Assembly (NCBI GenBank): GCA_047495785.1
Contig: JBLDXI010000040.1
Span: forward strand, 186,001 to 250,000
DNA length: 64,000 bases
Source: Lepidodermella squamata
Lineage: Eukaryota > Gastrotricha
Direction of reading: 5' to 3'
Part shown: one piece after another, positions 37,366-47,835 of the stretch
How positions within the stretch are numbered: position 1 is the stretch's first letter
How the letters are laid out: each line of letters starts with the position of its first letter
Notes under the pieces: model-generated
Seen by the model: only the letters and a program-made list of their open reading frames with translations
Databases searched by the model: none
What the model was told of the DNA's origin: nothing
Program-made: the position numbers and the translations under genes

Positions 37366-38867
37366 ATGCTTTTTCTCAGTTTTTTATTGTTGATATTTTA
37401 TCATCTCGAAATTTCTATTGCAAGTAACTCAACCGTGACCGAATCTGCGAGAAATTCTACTTCTTCACCAATAAAATCTGTCTATGTTATCGGCATTGTT
37501 TCGATTCAACGTAACAGTTTATCCGAAAGCCAGCCATGCGGAACAGCGGGTCATCTATCGCTAATTGCCGATCAATCACCGCAAATTTTCGAGCAATTAC
37601 TCGCTAGATTGATGCCAGAAGCTGCCGAATCGATTCACAAGGCTCTCACAATCGATACGCGTGAGACTTATCTGTGCGGCGATTTAATCACGCGTGACGA
37701 AAAAAAGCCCACCTTAATAAAATTGCCGAATTTTGCGCTTCAATGCTTTGCGCGGCGTTTGTTCGGCGCCTGCTCACCGTTGGAAATTTTACGCCCGGAT
37801 TTAACTGTGAACACCCTGCCGGCCCGAGCTGCGACAAGTTGCACATCACGCCGTCACGCTTCGCCGATTTTTGAGACAATTGTCGAGTCGTTGCTAGGGC
37901 GTAGTGTGAGGATAGAGCGGAATTTCACGCTCAGTCACGCTGTTGAGCAGAAGGCGTGGCAGTTTCACGACGGCAAGTCAGCCAAGCATTTTCTTAGCCG
38001 AAAAACGGAAGCAAGTGCCGAGTACTTTGGCGAGGTGGATGATTTCGTCGATTTTCACGCATCAGGTCGATCGATTCAGGTAAAAATTTCAAAAATTTCA
38101 AAAAATTTCAAAAAATTTCAAAAAATTTCAAAAAATTTCAGAAAATGGCAGATAATTCGTAAATAATTTTTTTGAATCTCATTTGAATTTTCCGAAATTT
38201 TGAAATTTTTTAACCAATTATTTCCGAGTTTCCAATTGAAAATTTTGAAATTGAAATTGAAATTTGTATAAAATAATTTTTAATTTTTTGAAAGTATTTT
38301 TGTCGAGGCGTTGTGACTCCTTTGATTAAATCGACCCTTGCGCCAACATCGCCGGCTACAACAACAACCGCGGCTACTACAACCGAATTCGAGTTGGCAG
38401 CCGAAACCGCCCCGATCCAGGCCAGCCAACGGCCGCCTCGCCGTCGAAGGGCGAGTAATGCCGAGGTTCTATACGTTTTCGCGCTCTCTTTCTTCTCATG
38501 CTGCGCTACGGCAATTTTAAGCTGGAAAGTTGTTCAGAGATATCGCAATCGACGACATGTCCAGGCTTTGAGGTCAAGTCTCTCCCCGGCTGTTCCGAGG
38601 CGGAGAAATAACCCACCTGAACTAACCGGTTAGTTTGTCCTAAATGAGGCCATTTTTTATATATCAAATTTATTTATCATTCTAGTAACTGGAGCGACCT
38701 TTGACTCGCAGGCGATGACTTCAAGGTCCCAGGGTGCGACAACGGGTGATTTCACCTCGACACTGGGAGAAACAGCGGTGAATTCGAGTCGACCTCCGAG
38801 TTACGACGAGCTGATCCTGAATGCTTCTACCCTTCAAGCCTATTCAAAACAAGAGGCGCAAAATTGA
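37366..38867 (+). CDS. Single-pass membrane member of a secreted-protein pair family, with PPxY tail
   Basis: Exons 37366-38079, 38295-38628 and 38686-38867 give 409 residues. It has a signal peptide (MLFLSFLLLIFYHLEISIAS), then an extracellular domain with SIQRNSLSESQPCG, YLCGDLI, FGACSPLEILRPDL and SCTSRRH, then FCRGVV. A Thr/Ala-rich stem and RRRR precede a membrane segment (VLYVFALSFFSCCATAILSW). The cytoplasmic tail is basic and ends with RPPSYDEL, a PPxY motif that in other proteins binds WW-domain ubiquitin ligases. The extracellular domain is homologous to the protein at 57568, which lacks the stem and membrane part. I do not recognise the domain. It starts 195 bp from the sushi-ankyrin gene and is followed 306 bp on by a protease-ankyrin gene on the same strand. 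Confidence 0.75.
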
Positions 38868-39173
38868 CAAAAAAATCCCGTTTCGAAATTTTTGTTTTAA
38901 TTTATGAAATTTACCAGCAAAATGTTATAAACACAATTTAAATTTTGATTTTTGTACGTTCAATAAAATGAAATTTTTTATAATAATTCAACTCGGTCAG
39001 CACTCGGCAATTTTTTTATTATACCTACTCTGAGAGTCACTCGAGGTTTTTCCAAGTTTTATCACGCATTGCCACCTTGGTTAATTTCACACACAAAAAA
39101 TCATAAAAAACGCTTAAATAATTTCTCGTCAGAATGAGGCGATGAAGAATTGCTGCGAATTCAAGGCGCCGGT

Positions 39174-41444
39174 ATGATCAATTTTATTGGATGGCTAGTT
39201 GTTGTTTTATTTTCATTTTGTGAATGCCAATCGTCGAATTTAACAACAAATTACGGCCCGCTCGTTGTAGGCGGGTCATTTGCTCAACGATTCGAATTTC
39301 CATGGATGGTATATAGAAAATTTCAAAAATTTCAAAAAATTTAAATTATGAAATTTAGGTTCGAATTTATAGCGATGTCCCAGGTGTTGACACATTTGTA
39401 TGCGGCGGTGCCCTAATTTCAGACAATTGGGTCATCACAGCCGGTCATTGCGTATCAACAGGTCGAGAGACAGCAATTAGGTACCTTGACCTCGATTTTA
39501 ATTAATTAATTTTAGTAAAATTTCAATAATTAGGTCAAGAGTTATCCTTGGGAAAACTGATCTTAGTACAACTGAGCGAGGCGAGACGATTAGATTAGTC
39601 TCGGATAGGGACATTCACGTGCATCCTTACTATCGGCCCGGTGCTAATACTGATTTCGATTTTGCCCTGCTACGCCTTAATTACCCGGTTTCGCTTTCGA
39701 TGGCGATAAAACCTATTGATCTGCCCGATAATTACTGCGATAATGACTATGACCTACTTTCGTCCACAATCGATTCGTGCTGGAAAGGGACGTCAGTCGG
39801 CTGGGGTAAGGCTTGAAAAAATAAAATTCCTCAATTTTCTCGAAATTTTTAAATCAAAATTTCAAATTTTCAAAATTTTCAATTTTTTTTAATTTTAATT
39901 TTTAAATAGGATTGACGGGCCCCTCCGATTACATGTCAATGAGGCTGAAAAAAATTTCGCTAAACATTGCGCCGTTTCTCCAGTGCGCGCTCACCTATCA
40001 GGGTGACTACTTCACGGATGCGAAAATATGCGCAACTGGCGGTCCGAACCAGCAAACTTGCCGTGGCGATTCTGGCGGACCTTTAACCTGTATAGGGTCA
40101 AATAACCAGCCTTACCTGTTGGCGCTCACTTCCTACGGCCATTTGGCTTGTAATGAAACTGGAGGCGAAAAGCCATCAGTTTATTCAAGTATGTTTTATT
40201 GTTTTTGGCGAAAAGCCAATACATTTTAAAAAATTTAAAATTCAACCAATTATTAAAATTTTAAAATTTAAAATTTAATTTTTGAAATTTAAAATTTCAA
40301 TAATTTGAACACTGAATTTTTAAATTTTGAATATTTTTGAAATTTGAAATTTAATTTCATATTTTTTTAAGGAATTTGTCGAGTTATTCCGTGGATTCGC
40401 CAATATTTAGGACCATTGGTAAAAAGTACCCCCCGGCCGACAATTCGGGCTCAAAATTCGCCTCAAACAACTTCAACCCGAGCCACAACAGTTCGAAGCA
40501 ATTTAATACCAATTTCAACAATTAAATTCATTGATACAACACCGAGACCGATTCCAACTCGAACAATTGATGACAATGCTTATCCACCTGTTATTTACCC
40601 GAATTACCCGCCTATGTTATCAGCATCGAATCCCGCTCGATTCTTGTTCCCACCAGCTGTTCGAGACTGTTCCGACCCTAGTTACCTCATTACCCTAACT
40701 CGACTAGGCACCCTACAGGCAATATGTCCCTTGAACCAGGTCAATCCTTACGTCATTAAATCGGCATTTTTCAACGCGATTCGAGCTGATTTGATCGAAG
40801 TTGTCGCCTCATTTCTCGACTCAAGCTACGTCTCGGTGAATGAAGAAGAGCTGTACCCTGACTACGGCTATAAACAATCCGCCTTAATATTAGCCGCACG
40901 ATGGGGTCGGCTCGCAATTGCGCAGCTATTACTGGCTCGGGGTGCGGATTTGAATGCGAGAGATTCGTTGTACAATCGAACGGCTGTTATATGGGCGGCG
41001 TGTGAAGATCGCGAGGCGATGGTACAGGTTTTGCTGGGCCGAGGCGCGTCGCTGATTGGCTGCAGGTGTAGTGCGCGCAATAATGCGTTGTGCGCGCCTG
41101 AAAGTGGGACACAGCAATTGAATGACCTAATTGTTGTTCCGCGATTTAATAACGCGATTTTCAACGCGATTTCAGCGACTAATTATGGCTTGGATTCTTC
41201 AGAAGAACAACTGGATTATGAATTTTCGTCCGAAATTCCCGAAACTACCACGCAAAATAATGAAGTTTCAAGTGGCTATCGGAGATTTTATACGACATCG
41301 ACTAGAAAATTGGCGACAAATCAGCAGCGATCTGTGGACATATTGGCACCGAAAATTCCGATTTTAGCGAGTTGTTCTGGGAAAATGGAAATTAATACTA
41401 GCATCATGTTTTTAATTATATTTTGGAGAATAAATGAAATCTAA
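39174..41444 (+). CDS. Secreted chymotrypsin-fold serine protease fused to ankyrin repeats (copy 1)
   Basis: Exons 39174-39308, 39359-39480, 39534-39805, 39910-40188 and 40372-41444 give 626 residues. A signal peptide (MINFIGWLVVVLFSFCECQ) precedes the protease: VVGGSFAQRFEFPWM, CGGALISDNWVITAGHC (His75), NTDFDFALLRL (Asp128) and TCRGDSGGPL (Ser231). The full triad is present. The primary-specificity position (chymotrypsin 189) is Gln instead of the Asp of trypsins, so cleavage preference is uncertain. The last exon runs without interruption from the protease C-terminal helix (RVIPWIRQYLG) through a Thr/Pro/Arg-rich linker into ankyrin repeats at about residues 393-500 (SALILAARWGRLAIAQLLL, NRTAVIWAACEDREAMVQ). 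A Cys cluster (GCRCSARNNALC) and a hydrophobic end (TSIMFLIIFW), possibly a GPI signal, follow. The fusion is therefore not an assembly of two gene models. Confidence 0.88.
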
Positions 41445-42100
41445 ACTTCTTAATTGTCGCCTGTTTTTTCTGAATTCTCTAAAAATTGAGACATTGGGAC
41501 GACGCACCTTCCTAAGTTATGGTTCAAGCACTAAAAACTTAAGAAAATTGAAATTTAATGGGAAAATTAGTTTTTGAACTTTTCACTTGGTTTTGAACTT
41601 CAACTTCAGACCTGAACATTTGACCGCTGCAAAGTGAAACGTGTACCTTGGCGAATTTTTTCACATTTCCAGATGAGTACATGGGGTTGTTGGCCATGAC
41701 ATCCCGAATCCATAGGTGAAAACCGTTCGACAAAATACCTCAGAATGACGTAGTTATCGCGTATATAGACGTTTAAAGATAATTGAAAAATGTAAAATTA
41801 TACCGTAATCCGGTACAACTTTCAACACTTACGTCCAGGCAAACTTCAATGTGCTGTGTAAATTCAACAGATGCTATTTTGGTCGGGTTTTCAACGTATT
41901 TTGATAGGGGCCGCCTTCCGTAACATCCTGATATTTTTTATTCTAGGAAATTCGCAAGCGCAAGGATTTGGCAAGGGGTACCCCAAAAGTACAACTTTGA
42001 ACAGCAAGATTTCGTAAAATAAAAAATCCACCTTTATGAGCGCGCAGAGAATTTTGTGCAAATTTCATTGAAATTTGCGATTTTCACCTCACTGGTTTGC
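41445..42100. other. Intergenic, nothing recognised
   Basis: No coding signal was supported on either strand. Confidence 0.4.
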
Positions 42101-42106
42101 TTCATA

Positions 42107-42481
42107 GAGAACATAGAGAACGTAGTGATCAGAGAGGAAACTTCCTATCTCGTAATGGCAACGAATTAATTTTAAATTTCGAGTAAAAAAATCCACCATA
42201 AAAAAGTTGATAAATTCGAATTTTTGCTCCCCATTGTTTTTATGCGTAAAATTGCCAATTTTCACGAATTTTTTTCGGCGATGGGTCGTTTTTGAATCGC
42301 TAAAATTGTGATTGAACTGAGTAGATCTTCCTCTGCTCTATTCGCTGGACTTCCCCGTGTGTCTCGGAACGCATTTTTGGAGAAACGGCAAGGTATGTAT
42401 GATTGATCACTTTTAAATTTAAAATTAATTCGTTGACATTACGAGAAGTGTCCTCTTCGATCACTACGTTCTCTATGCTCG
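42107..42481. mobile_element. MITE with ~65-bp inverted repeats
   Basis: gagaacgtagtgatcagaga and gtaatggcaacgaattaatt (42117-42175) are matched in reverse complement at about 42412-42474 (aattaattcgttgacattac, gatcactacgttctc). The centre, about 235 nt, is non-coding. It lies between the first protease-ankyrin gene and a retroelement fragment. Confidence 0.6.
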
Positions 42482-42788
42482 ACTGTAAATGCGAAAAATG
42501 ACTGGATATTACTTGAAACATGATCCTCAAAGTCAAAATAATGAATTTCTATCGTGTTCCGTTGTTGTACCGGCTACCTTTGCAAATTTGAGCGCATGCC
42601 ACGCAAAAACCACTCGATAGATGGGCGCGCCTTTTTGGCTACTTTTTCAGAAAGAGAGAAAACCTTTTAATGGTATACTGTGTTATATACAAACTATAAC
42701 ATTGCCTTTGAGACACAGGATTATAAATTATTAAGTTTATAATTTGATGAGATTAATTGATGAATTAATTGCTTGATTGATTGATTAG

Positions 42789-43215
42789 TTAGCGTCTTTG
42801 AGTAGGTTGGCTATTTGAGTAAAGATGATTATTCAGGATCCTAATGCTATCCTTAAGGATTTGATGGGCCATATCAACAGCTGTACTTCTGCTGATTCCG
42901 TAATCTTGAAGTAATTGGATCGCTTCTTTGGTTAGCGAGCCCCGTGTGCCGATATAAAGGCCGTGTACTTCTATCGAGTCCAAATCAAAGGCTTCGCAGA
43001 TGAACTTGCTACACGGCTCGTAGATCGAACGCTTCTCAATGTCGACATCTCCGAATTGACCTTCTGATGATTCAAATCTAATTGTGGGGTCGATGATTGC
43101 TCCATGTCTGCTTCCTCTTCGAATTCGCTTCGATTCGCCTATTTGGACCGCTCGGATATCTGCTACGGTTATCGCAGGGCAGCACTTCAAAGTAGACCAA
43201 AACCGCTGTTTTTTC
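42789..43215 (-). mobile_element. C-terminal fragment of an R2-like non-LTR retrotransposon (endonuclease domain)
   Basis: The minus-strand frame reads FWSTLKCCPAITVADIRA, KRIRRGSRHGAIIDPTIRFE, DVDIEKRSIYEPCSKFI and IEVHGLYIGTRGSLTK. This follows the layout of the C-terminal restriction-like endonuclease region in R2-type polyproteins (IIDPTxRxE, EKxxIY, EVxGLxxGARG). It has no reverse transcriptase upstream and ends in a frame of 133 codons. It is a short remnant; assignment is by motif memory only. Confidence 0.5.
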
Positions 43216-44185
43216 GAGAATTTTTAAGGCAGAGACCGTGAGGACTATGGCGATGAAACTTAGCGAAATGTTATATCTCAACGATATCTATATTCAGTAA
43301 AATTCCCAAGTGGTTTCAGAGAACCGCTGATTTGCGTGAAATGTTCAAAGTTGTACCGAATTACGGTAAACGTTATTTTGCGCGCAACAAAAATTATTTT
43401 CACAAGTTTTTACCGTCATCATCTCCGGATGTAATAGCCCTATTCTTACACATTTTATACCGTTCGAAAGAGCGAGATACGGCGCGTTTCACACCAGCAT
43501 TCAATTGGAATATCAATTAAAAATGGCGATGTAACATAATTTATCGGTATTCTTATATAAATTTAAATTCCAGCGCATAATTACCACAAACATTGATACC
43601 TGAAAGCTCCAAGCAGTTCAGGACCTATGAATTGGTATTCTCGATCCCCAAGTGTGTTATTGCAGCAAGGCCCATGCAAATTTCTTTACAACTATTTCAA
43701 AGTGATAGGTGACAAGTAAAAAGTGGGATTTCTGATGTAAATAAAGCGGCAAAGACAAAAGACATTTTACTTGTCACCTATGATCTTGAAATTGTTCGTT
43801 AACAAGCATAAATCCGAGGTATTCAACGACGCTAACGATATCTTGAACTACCGTCTTGAAAACATGTAAGAAAAATCAGCTTTGTGTAAGGAGTTATTCG
43901 TAGAAAGGAATGGCTGGCAAGTTAAATTACGGGCAAGCGATAATGCCGGTGTGGAATGAAATTTCATCGTTAAAAAATAAATAATGCGCGATGATATATT
44001 CTATTCATAATTATTCGAATATTATTGTTAATCTTATGATGCTAAAATAGGTTTTTTGCGGCGAGCGCGCGTGATGGAAATGACAGCTGAACATGCTCGG
44101 AGCTGCGCCAACTAAACGGCACACTGGAACGCAAGCATAATAGACAATTAATCTAGCGCAACTGATGAAATGATCGGCATCGCTC
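43216..44185. other. Intergenic with one MITE
   Basis: Apart from the short palindromic element at 43694-43792 nothing was recognised. The last part is the upstream region of the decapeptide-repeat gene. Confidence 0.4.
43694..43792. mobile_element. Short palindromic MITE, copy B
   Basis: atttcaaagtgataggtgac at the left and its imperfect reverse complement (gtcacctatgatcttgaaat) at the right share layout and internal sequence (aataaag.ggcaaa) with the element at 27958-28061. Confidence 0.65.
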
Positions 44186-44188
44186 GCC

Positions 44189-44194
44189 TATAAA
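44189..44194 (+). promoter_or_regulatory. TATA box of the decapeptide-repeat gene
   Basis: TATAAA in gcctataaaacgtagc lies 110 bp ahead of the ATG at 44304. The context resembles the TATA boxes of the cysteine-rich genes. Confidence 0.5.
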
Positions 44195-44303
44195 ACGTAG
44201 CTGGAAATGGTGAAATTTCCCAAATTAAAAAAAAAAACCAACGTTTCAACAAAAGCAATTTCCTCTTTAAAATATCCCGTCAGCCCTTTCATTCAAGCCC
44301 GAA

Positions 44304-44727
44304 ATGATCTGCAAGCTAACGATAGCAGCATGCCTGGTGAGTTTCTGCAATTGACGAGCGTATCATATAACTAATGGCAATGATAAATTTGTTTTGAAAC
44401 TAGGTAGCAGCGGTTCTTTCGAATCCGCTCGGGGGGACCATGAGGCGTGAGGCTCAGCGCCGTGAAGCTGGTTACGAAGAGGCTCAGCGCCGTGAAGCTG
44501 GTTACGAAGAGGCTCAGCGCCGTGAAGCAGGTTACGAAGAGGCTCAGCGCCGTGAAGCAGGTTACGAAGAGGCTCAGCGCCGTGAAGCTGGTTACGAAGA
44601 GGCTCAGCGCCGTGAAGCAGGTTACGAAGAGGCTCAGCGCCGTGAAGCAGGTTACGAAGAGGCCCAGCGCCGCGAAGCTGGCTACGAAGAGGCTCAGCGC
44701 CGTGAAGCTGGCTATCAGGAAGCTTAA
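44304..44727 (+). CDS. Secreted decapeptide-repeat protein (possible peptide precursor)
   Basis: Two exons, 44304-44336 and 44404-44727, are joined by a GT-AG intron of 67 nt in phase 0 and give 118 residues. Exon 1 plus the start of exon 2 make a signal peptide (MICKLTIAACLVAAVLSNP). The rest is nine near-identical ten-residue units, AQRREAGYEE, ending AGYQEA. Each unit contains one dibasic RR. If RR is a processing site, the precursor would release several copies of an acidic octapeptide EAGYEEAQ, as in invertebrate neuropeptide precursors. Equally it could be a repetitive structural secreted protein. The 30-bp DNA units differ mainly at synonymous sites, so they are recently homogenised. 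The reverse strand is also open across the array but this is a by-product of the repeat. Confidence 0.75.
44431..44724 (+). repeat. 30-bp coding tandem repeat, about nine units
   Basis: The unit gaggctcagcgccgtgaagc followed by tggttacgaa repeats about nine times with variants limited mostly to gct/gca, ggt/ggc and cgt/cgc. It forms nearly the whole mature part of the secreted protein at 44304-44727. Confidence 0.95.
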
Positions 44728-45065
44728 ATAATTTTAAGCGATTGCAACTGCGATTGTCATATTCCACTACAAGGGAAGAGACTTGTATAGGATTTCGCCC
44801 GGTTTAATTTATTCGTTGCACCCTAATTGCTCGCATAAATCATAATGCTCTAATGATGGCAGGAAAAAATCATACTTTTCTCCTTGCAATCATGGAAACA
44901 ATCGCTTCTTTAGGTCATCACTATCGCCTTACCTTGTGAATAAACAATTCAGTTAAAGGATGACGTTTCGCTCTCGTACTAATTTTGATGAGGTGTATTT
45001 GGGTGTATATGTTGCAGTGTTTGGGATTTTATTGAGATTTGATTTAAAATTGTTTGATTTGATTT

Positions 45066-45616
45066 TTGCGCAAAGATTTGATTCAGCTTTTCAAAAATTT
45101 CGCCAATGATTTTGTTGTCCTCGAGTCTCAATTTAACACTGAAAACGATTCGACCATCCCTATTTTTCTATGTAAAAATGGTGACCGATATTCATTTGAA
45201 GCCAAGAATTTCGCCGGTTTTCAACTCAATACAGTTGTCAATGCAAAATTGTCGCCTCATTTTCCAAAAACAATGTTGTTCAGCTTTTCGAGGTGGACAT
45301 ATTTAAGGGTAAATTCTTTCAAGATTTTAAAAGATTCGCCATGGTGTCATGGGCAGTTTATGGATGCCTGTGCTCAATGGCGCATACCTGTGGACTACTC
45401 GTATCTGATCTCAGCCATTTAGCTAGGATATGCCGTATACCCAGAACTGGAACTTGGAAAATTAATTCCAATCAATCCAAACAATCGGCCAGCTTTCGAT
45501 GAAATCGAAGAGAGCTCAGGCAGCATTGAATCCCAGAAATCGCAACAGGGCATCGATTGCGACATTGAAAGCAGGAAGATACAGAACAACGATACAGATG
45601 TTTCGAGCGATTCCTG
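45066..45616 (+). pseudogene. Unrecognised frame with an in-frame stop
   Basis: An open frame from about 45066 to 45419 (FANDFVVLESQFNTEND, FLCKNGDRYSFEAKN, PHFPKTMLFSF) is stopped by TAG at 45420-45422. It then continues in the same frame to 45616 (LGYAVYPELELGK, IPINPNNRPAFDEI, then an acidic Ser-rich tail). No in-frame ATG is near its start. It is either a degenerate gene or fragment, or the internal TAG lies in a small intron I could not define. No family was recognised. Confidence 0.35.
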
Positions 45617-46094
45617 ACACCATGGCAAATAGCAGCCTTTCGTTCAAGAACGGATTTCGTCAATCCAGTTTTTCGTCGACTTTGAAAGCGCTCTGCTAAC
45701 TGAGGTGTTGAAGGGTCTTTTGACAGTTTGACAGCCATGCGAAGCCACCCGAGCAGAACCATCTTGCGTCCTACAGCCCAATTTTGCGATTCAGTAGCAG
45801 CAATTTGTTGAGCATGCGAGAAATGCGGGAAATTCGATGTGAAAAACAAACCAAAAACTCGCTAAGTGAAGAATGCGAGAACCATAGAGAATAGAGTTAC
45901 CTATTCTCTATCTATGATCTCCAGAAATTTTTACGAATGACGAGACAACATTTTATTGGACAAATTAATGAAAAATTCAGGTAGGACAGACATTTCATTT
46001 GCCAAAAATATGATTAAGCTGCTTCCGATAATAGTTCATGGTCGATCTCAGAGGGATGTCGAGAAATTATTTTCGAACTTTTTTTTTAATATTT

Positions 46095-47835
46095 TCATAA
46101 TTTAGTAGGCTCCGCGCCAGTTTCTGCCTTGATAAGAGCCGAAACGGGTAGAATTCCAGCCTCTAAGCAATCAGCCAGCGACAAATAGCCAACAGTTTCA
46201 GCCTGTTCGTTGATAACAAACGCGCCTCGTAGGCCGTGAGCCGACATTTTGACCACCGCATCCATAACATGTTCAGTTTCAAACAGTACACAATAGCCTA
46301 GGGTCAAGGCGCTACTACGGCCGAGCGAATTCGCTTGAATGAGCGCTTCATCCACGGTTAGATCGAGGCAATTCGATTTAGCGAGTAGGCGAATGTCGGC
46401 GTCGGTTATTGCGTCGATCAATTGACCCTGGTCGTTAATTACCCCGACGAGGCCAGCGTGGCTGTACAATAATTTCGGCATGGCTTCGGTTAATTTGCAT
46501 GACTGAAGGACTGTACATGGCAACCGAAGAGGATCCTGGAAAAAATCGAGAAATTCGTTAATATTTTCGATTAAAAAATTAACAAAATCGGTTATCGATC
46601 CAAAATTTATGAATTTCGATTTTTTATAGTTTGAAAATTAAATTTGAAATTTTGAAAAATTTAAACTTACAGTTGACATGATATCTTTAACGGGTCGGTG
46701 GCGCCACTTCGTGCGTTGAATGTGGTAGTCACGACTCGCCACGCCTCGCCTCGCTCGTTGGGTGCACACAGCGAGGGCGTCACCCAGGGCGGCCATGCAC
46801 TGGCTTGACGTAGTCGGAAAATTCGATAGCAAATGAGCCTCGGGTAAATCCGGAATTTCGAGCTAAAAATTCGAATAACGATTCAGCATAAAAACATTTT
46901 AATTATTAAATTTCAATTTTGATCTTTTAAAAATGCAATTTTTCAAAAAAAATCAATTTCACCGATTTTGACATTTTCAAAAAAAATCAGAAAATTTCAA
47001 AATTATTTTTAAAATTATTAAACTGAGTGAGTAAGTTTGAAACTTCAATAATTTAATATCATCATTTTTTAAATTTCTTGAACTTTCAAAATTCAAAATT
47101 TTCAACCAGTTGAAATTTTTTCAATTTTTCAAATTTTTGAGCTTACACAAATTTGCGCAAAATCGCCTAATTGGCTGCCTTTTTTAGCCGTAACAGCAAT
47201 TATCGCAACACCTAGCCGTTGAGCCCGTAAAAGCGCCGGTATCAATTCGGGGACTTCGCCACTCTGCGACAGCACAATAAAAGCGTCGCCCTGATTAATC
47301 GAGTCCAACTCGCCGTGGTAGCCTAGGTCGTCCGGGTGTAGGAAGAAGGCCGGCGAGCCTGTTTGAGCGAGAGCGGCGGCCAATTTTCGCTCGACATGGC
47401 CACCTTTCGACAAGCCGCTGACAATAATTCGACCTCGTAGGGTGAGTAAAACTTCACAGGCTTTGGCGAAGGAAGCGCCTAACAAAATTAAAAATTAAAA
47501 TTAAGGAGGACTTTTTAAATTGAAATTAAAATATATTAAGGTGGATTTTATTATGACCCAATTTTTTAGTAACCTATCATTGAGTTGGCCAAATGTCGCA
47601 AAGCTGCCGCTTCATCGTTGATAATGCGCCTCGCTTCACTGATTGCCGTGACGTGGTCAAGCGTGACGAGTCGCAAGGTTGGTTTCGGCGGTTTATTTGA
47701 CCTCGAAGCGGATGAAGAAGCGACCGATGATGAGTCATCAATGTATCTCAACCGATTGAGGCGTGAATTCAGCTGAAGCCAGTCAACCGAATCGAACAAC
47801 TGGCTAGCGATTTGATGCGGAAATTTATTCGCCAT
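46095..47835 (-). CDS. SIS-CBS protein, arabinose-5-phosphate isomerase-like (KdsD/KpsF/GutQ type)
   Basis: Four exons, 47835-47574, 47478-47147, 46862-46671 and 46535-46095, give 408 residues. A unique N-terminal region of about 85 residues precedes a sugar-isomerase (SIS) domain: GRIIVSGLSKGGHVERKLAA, TGSPAFFLHPDDLGYHGELD, FIVLSQSGEVPELIPAL and TTSSQCMAALGDALAV. Two CBS domains follow (GLVGVINDQGQLIDAITDAD and GAFVINEQAETVGYLSLADC). The order and spacing are those of bacterial KdsD, which interconverts ribulose- and arabinose-5-phosphate for Kdo synthesis. The Lys of the GKSGH motif is kept. The Glu of the later 'PES' loop is Gly, and the SHPGG segment is replaced (YHIQRTKWRHR), so isomerase activity is doubtful. 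The gene has ordinary host-like introns and composition. Its role in an animal is unknown. Confidence 0.85.

Noticed and set aside
44363-44767. Minus-strand frame of 134 codons with a repeated LLHGAEPLRN unit
   Set aside because: It is the antisense reading of the 30-bp coding repeat. The plus strand has a signal peptide, an intron and a TATA box; the minus strand has none of these.
46095-47835. Bacterial contamination as the source of the SIS-CBS gene
   Set aside because: Three GT-AG introns of host type interrupt the frame and the flanks are continuous with host sequence.
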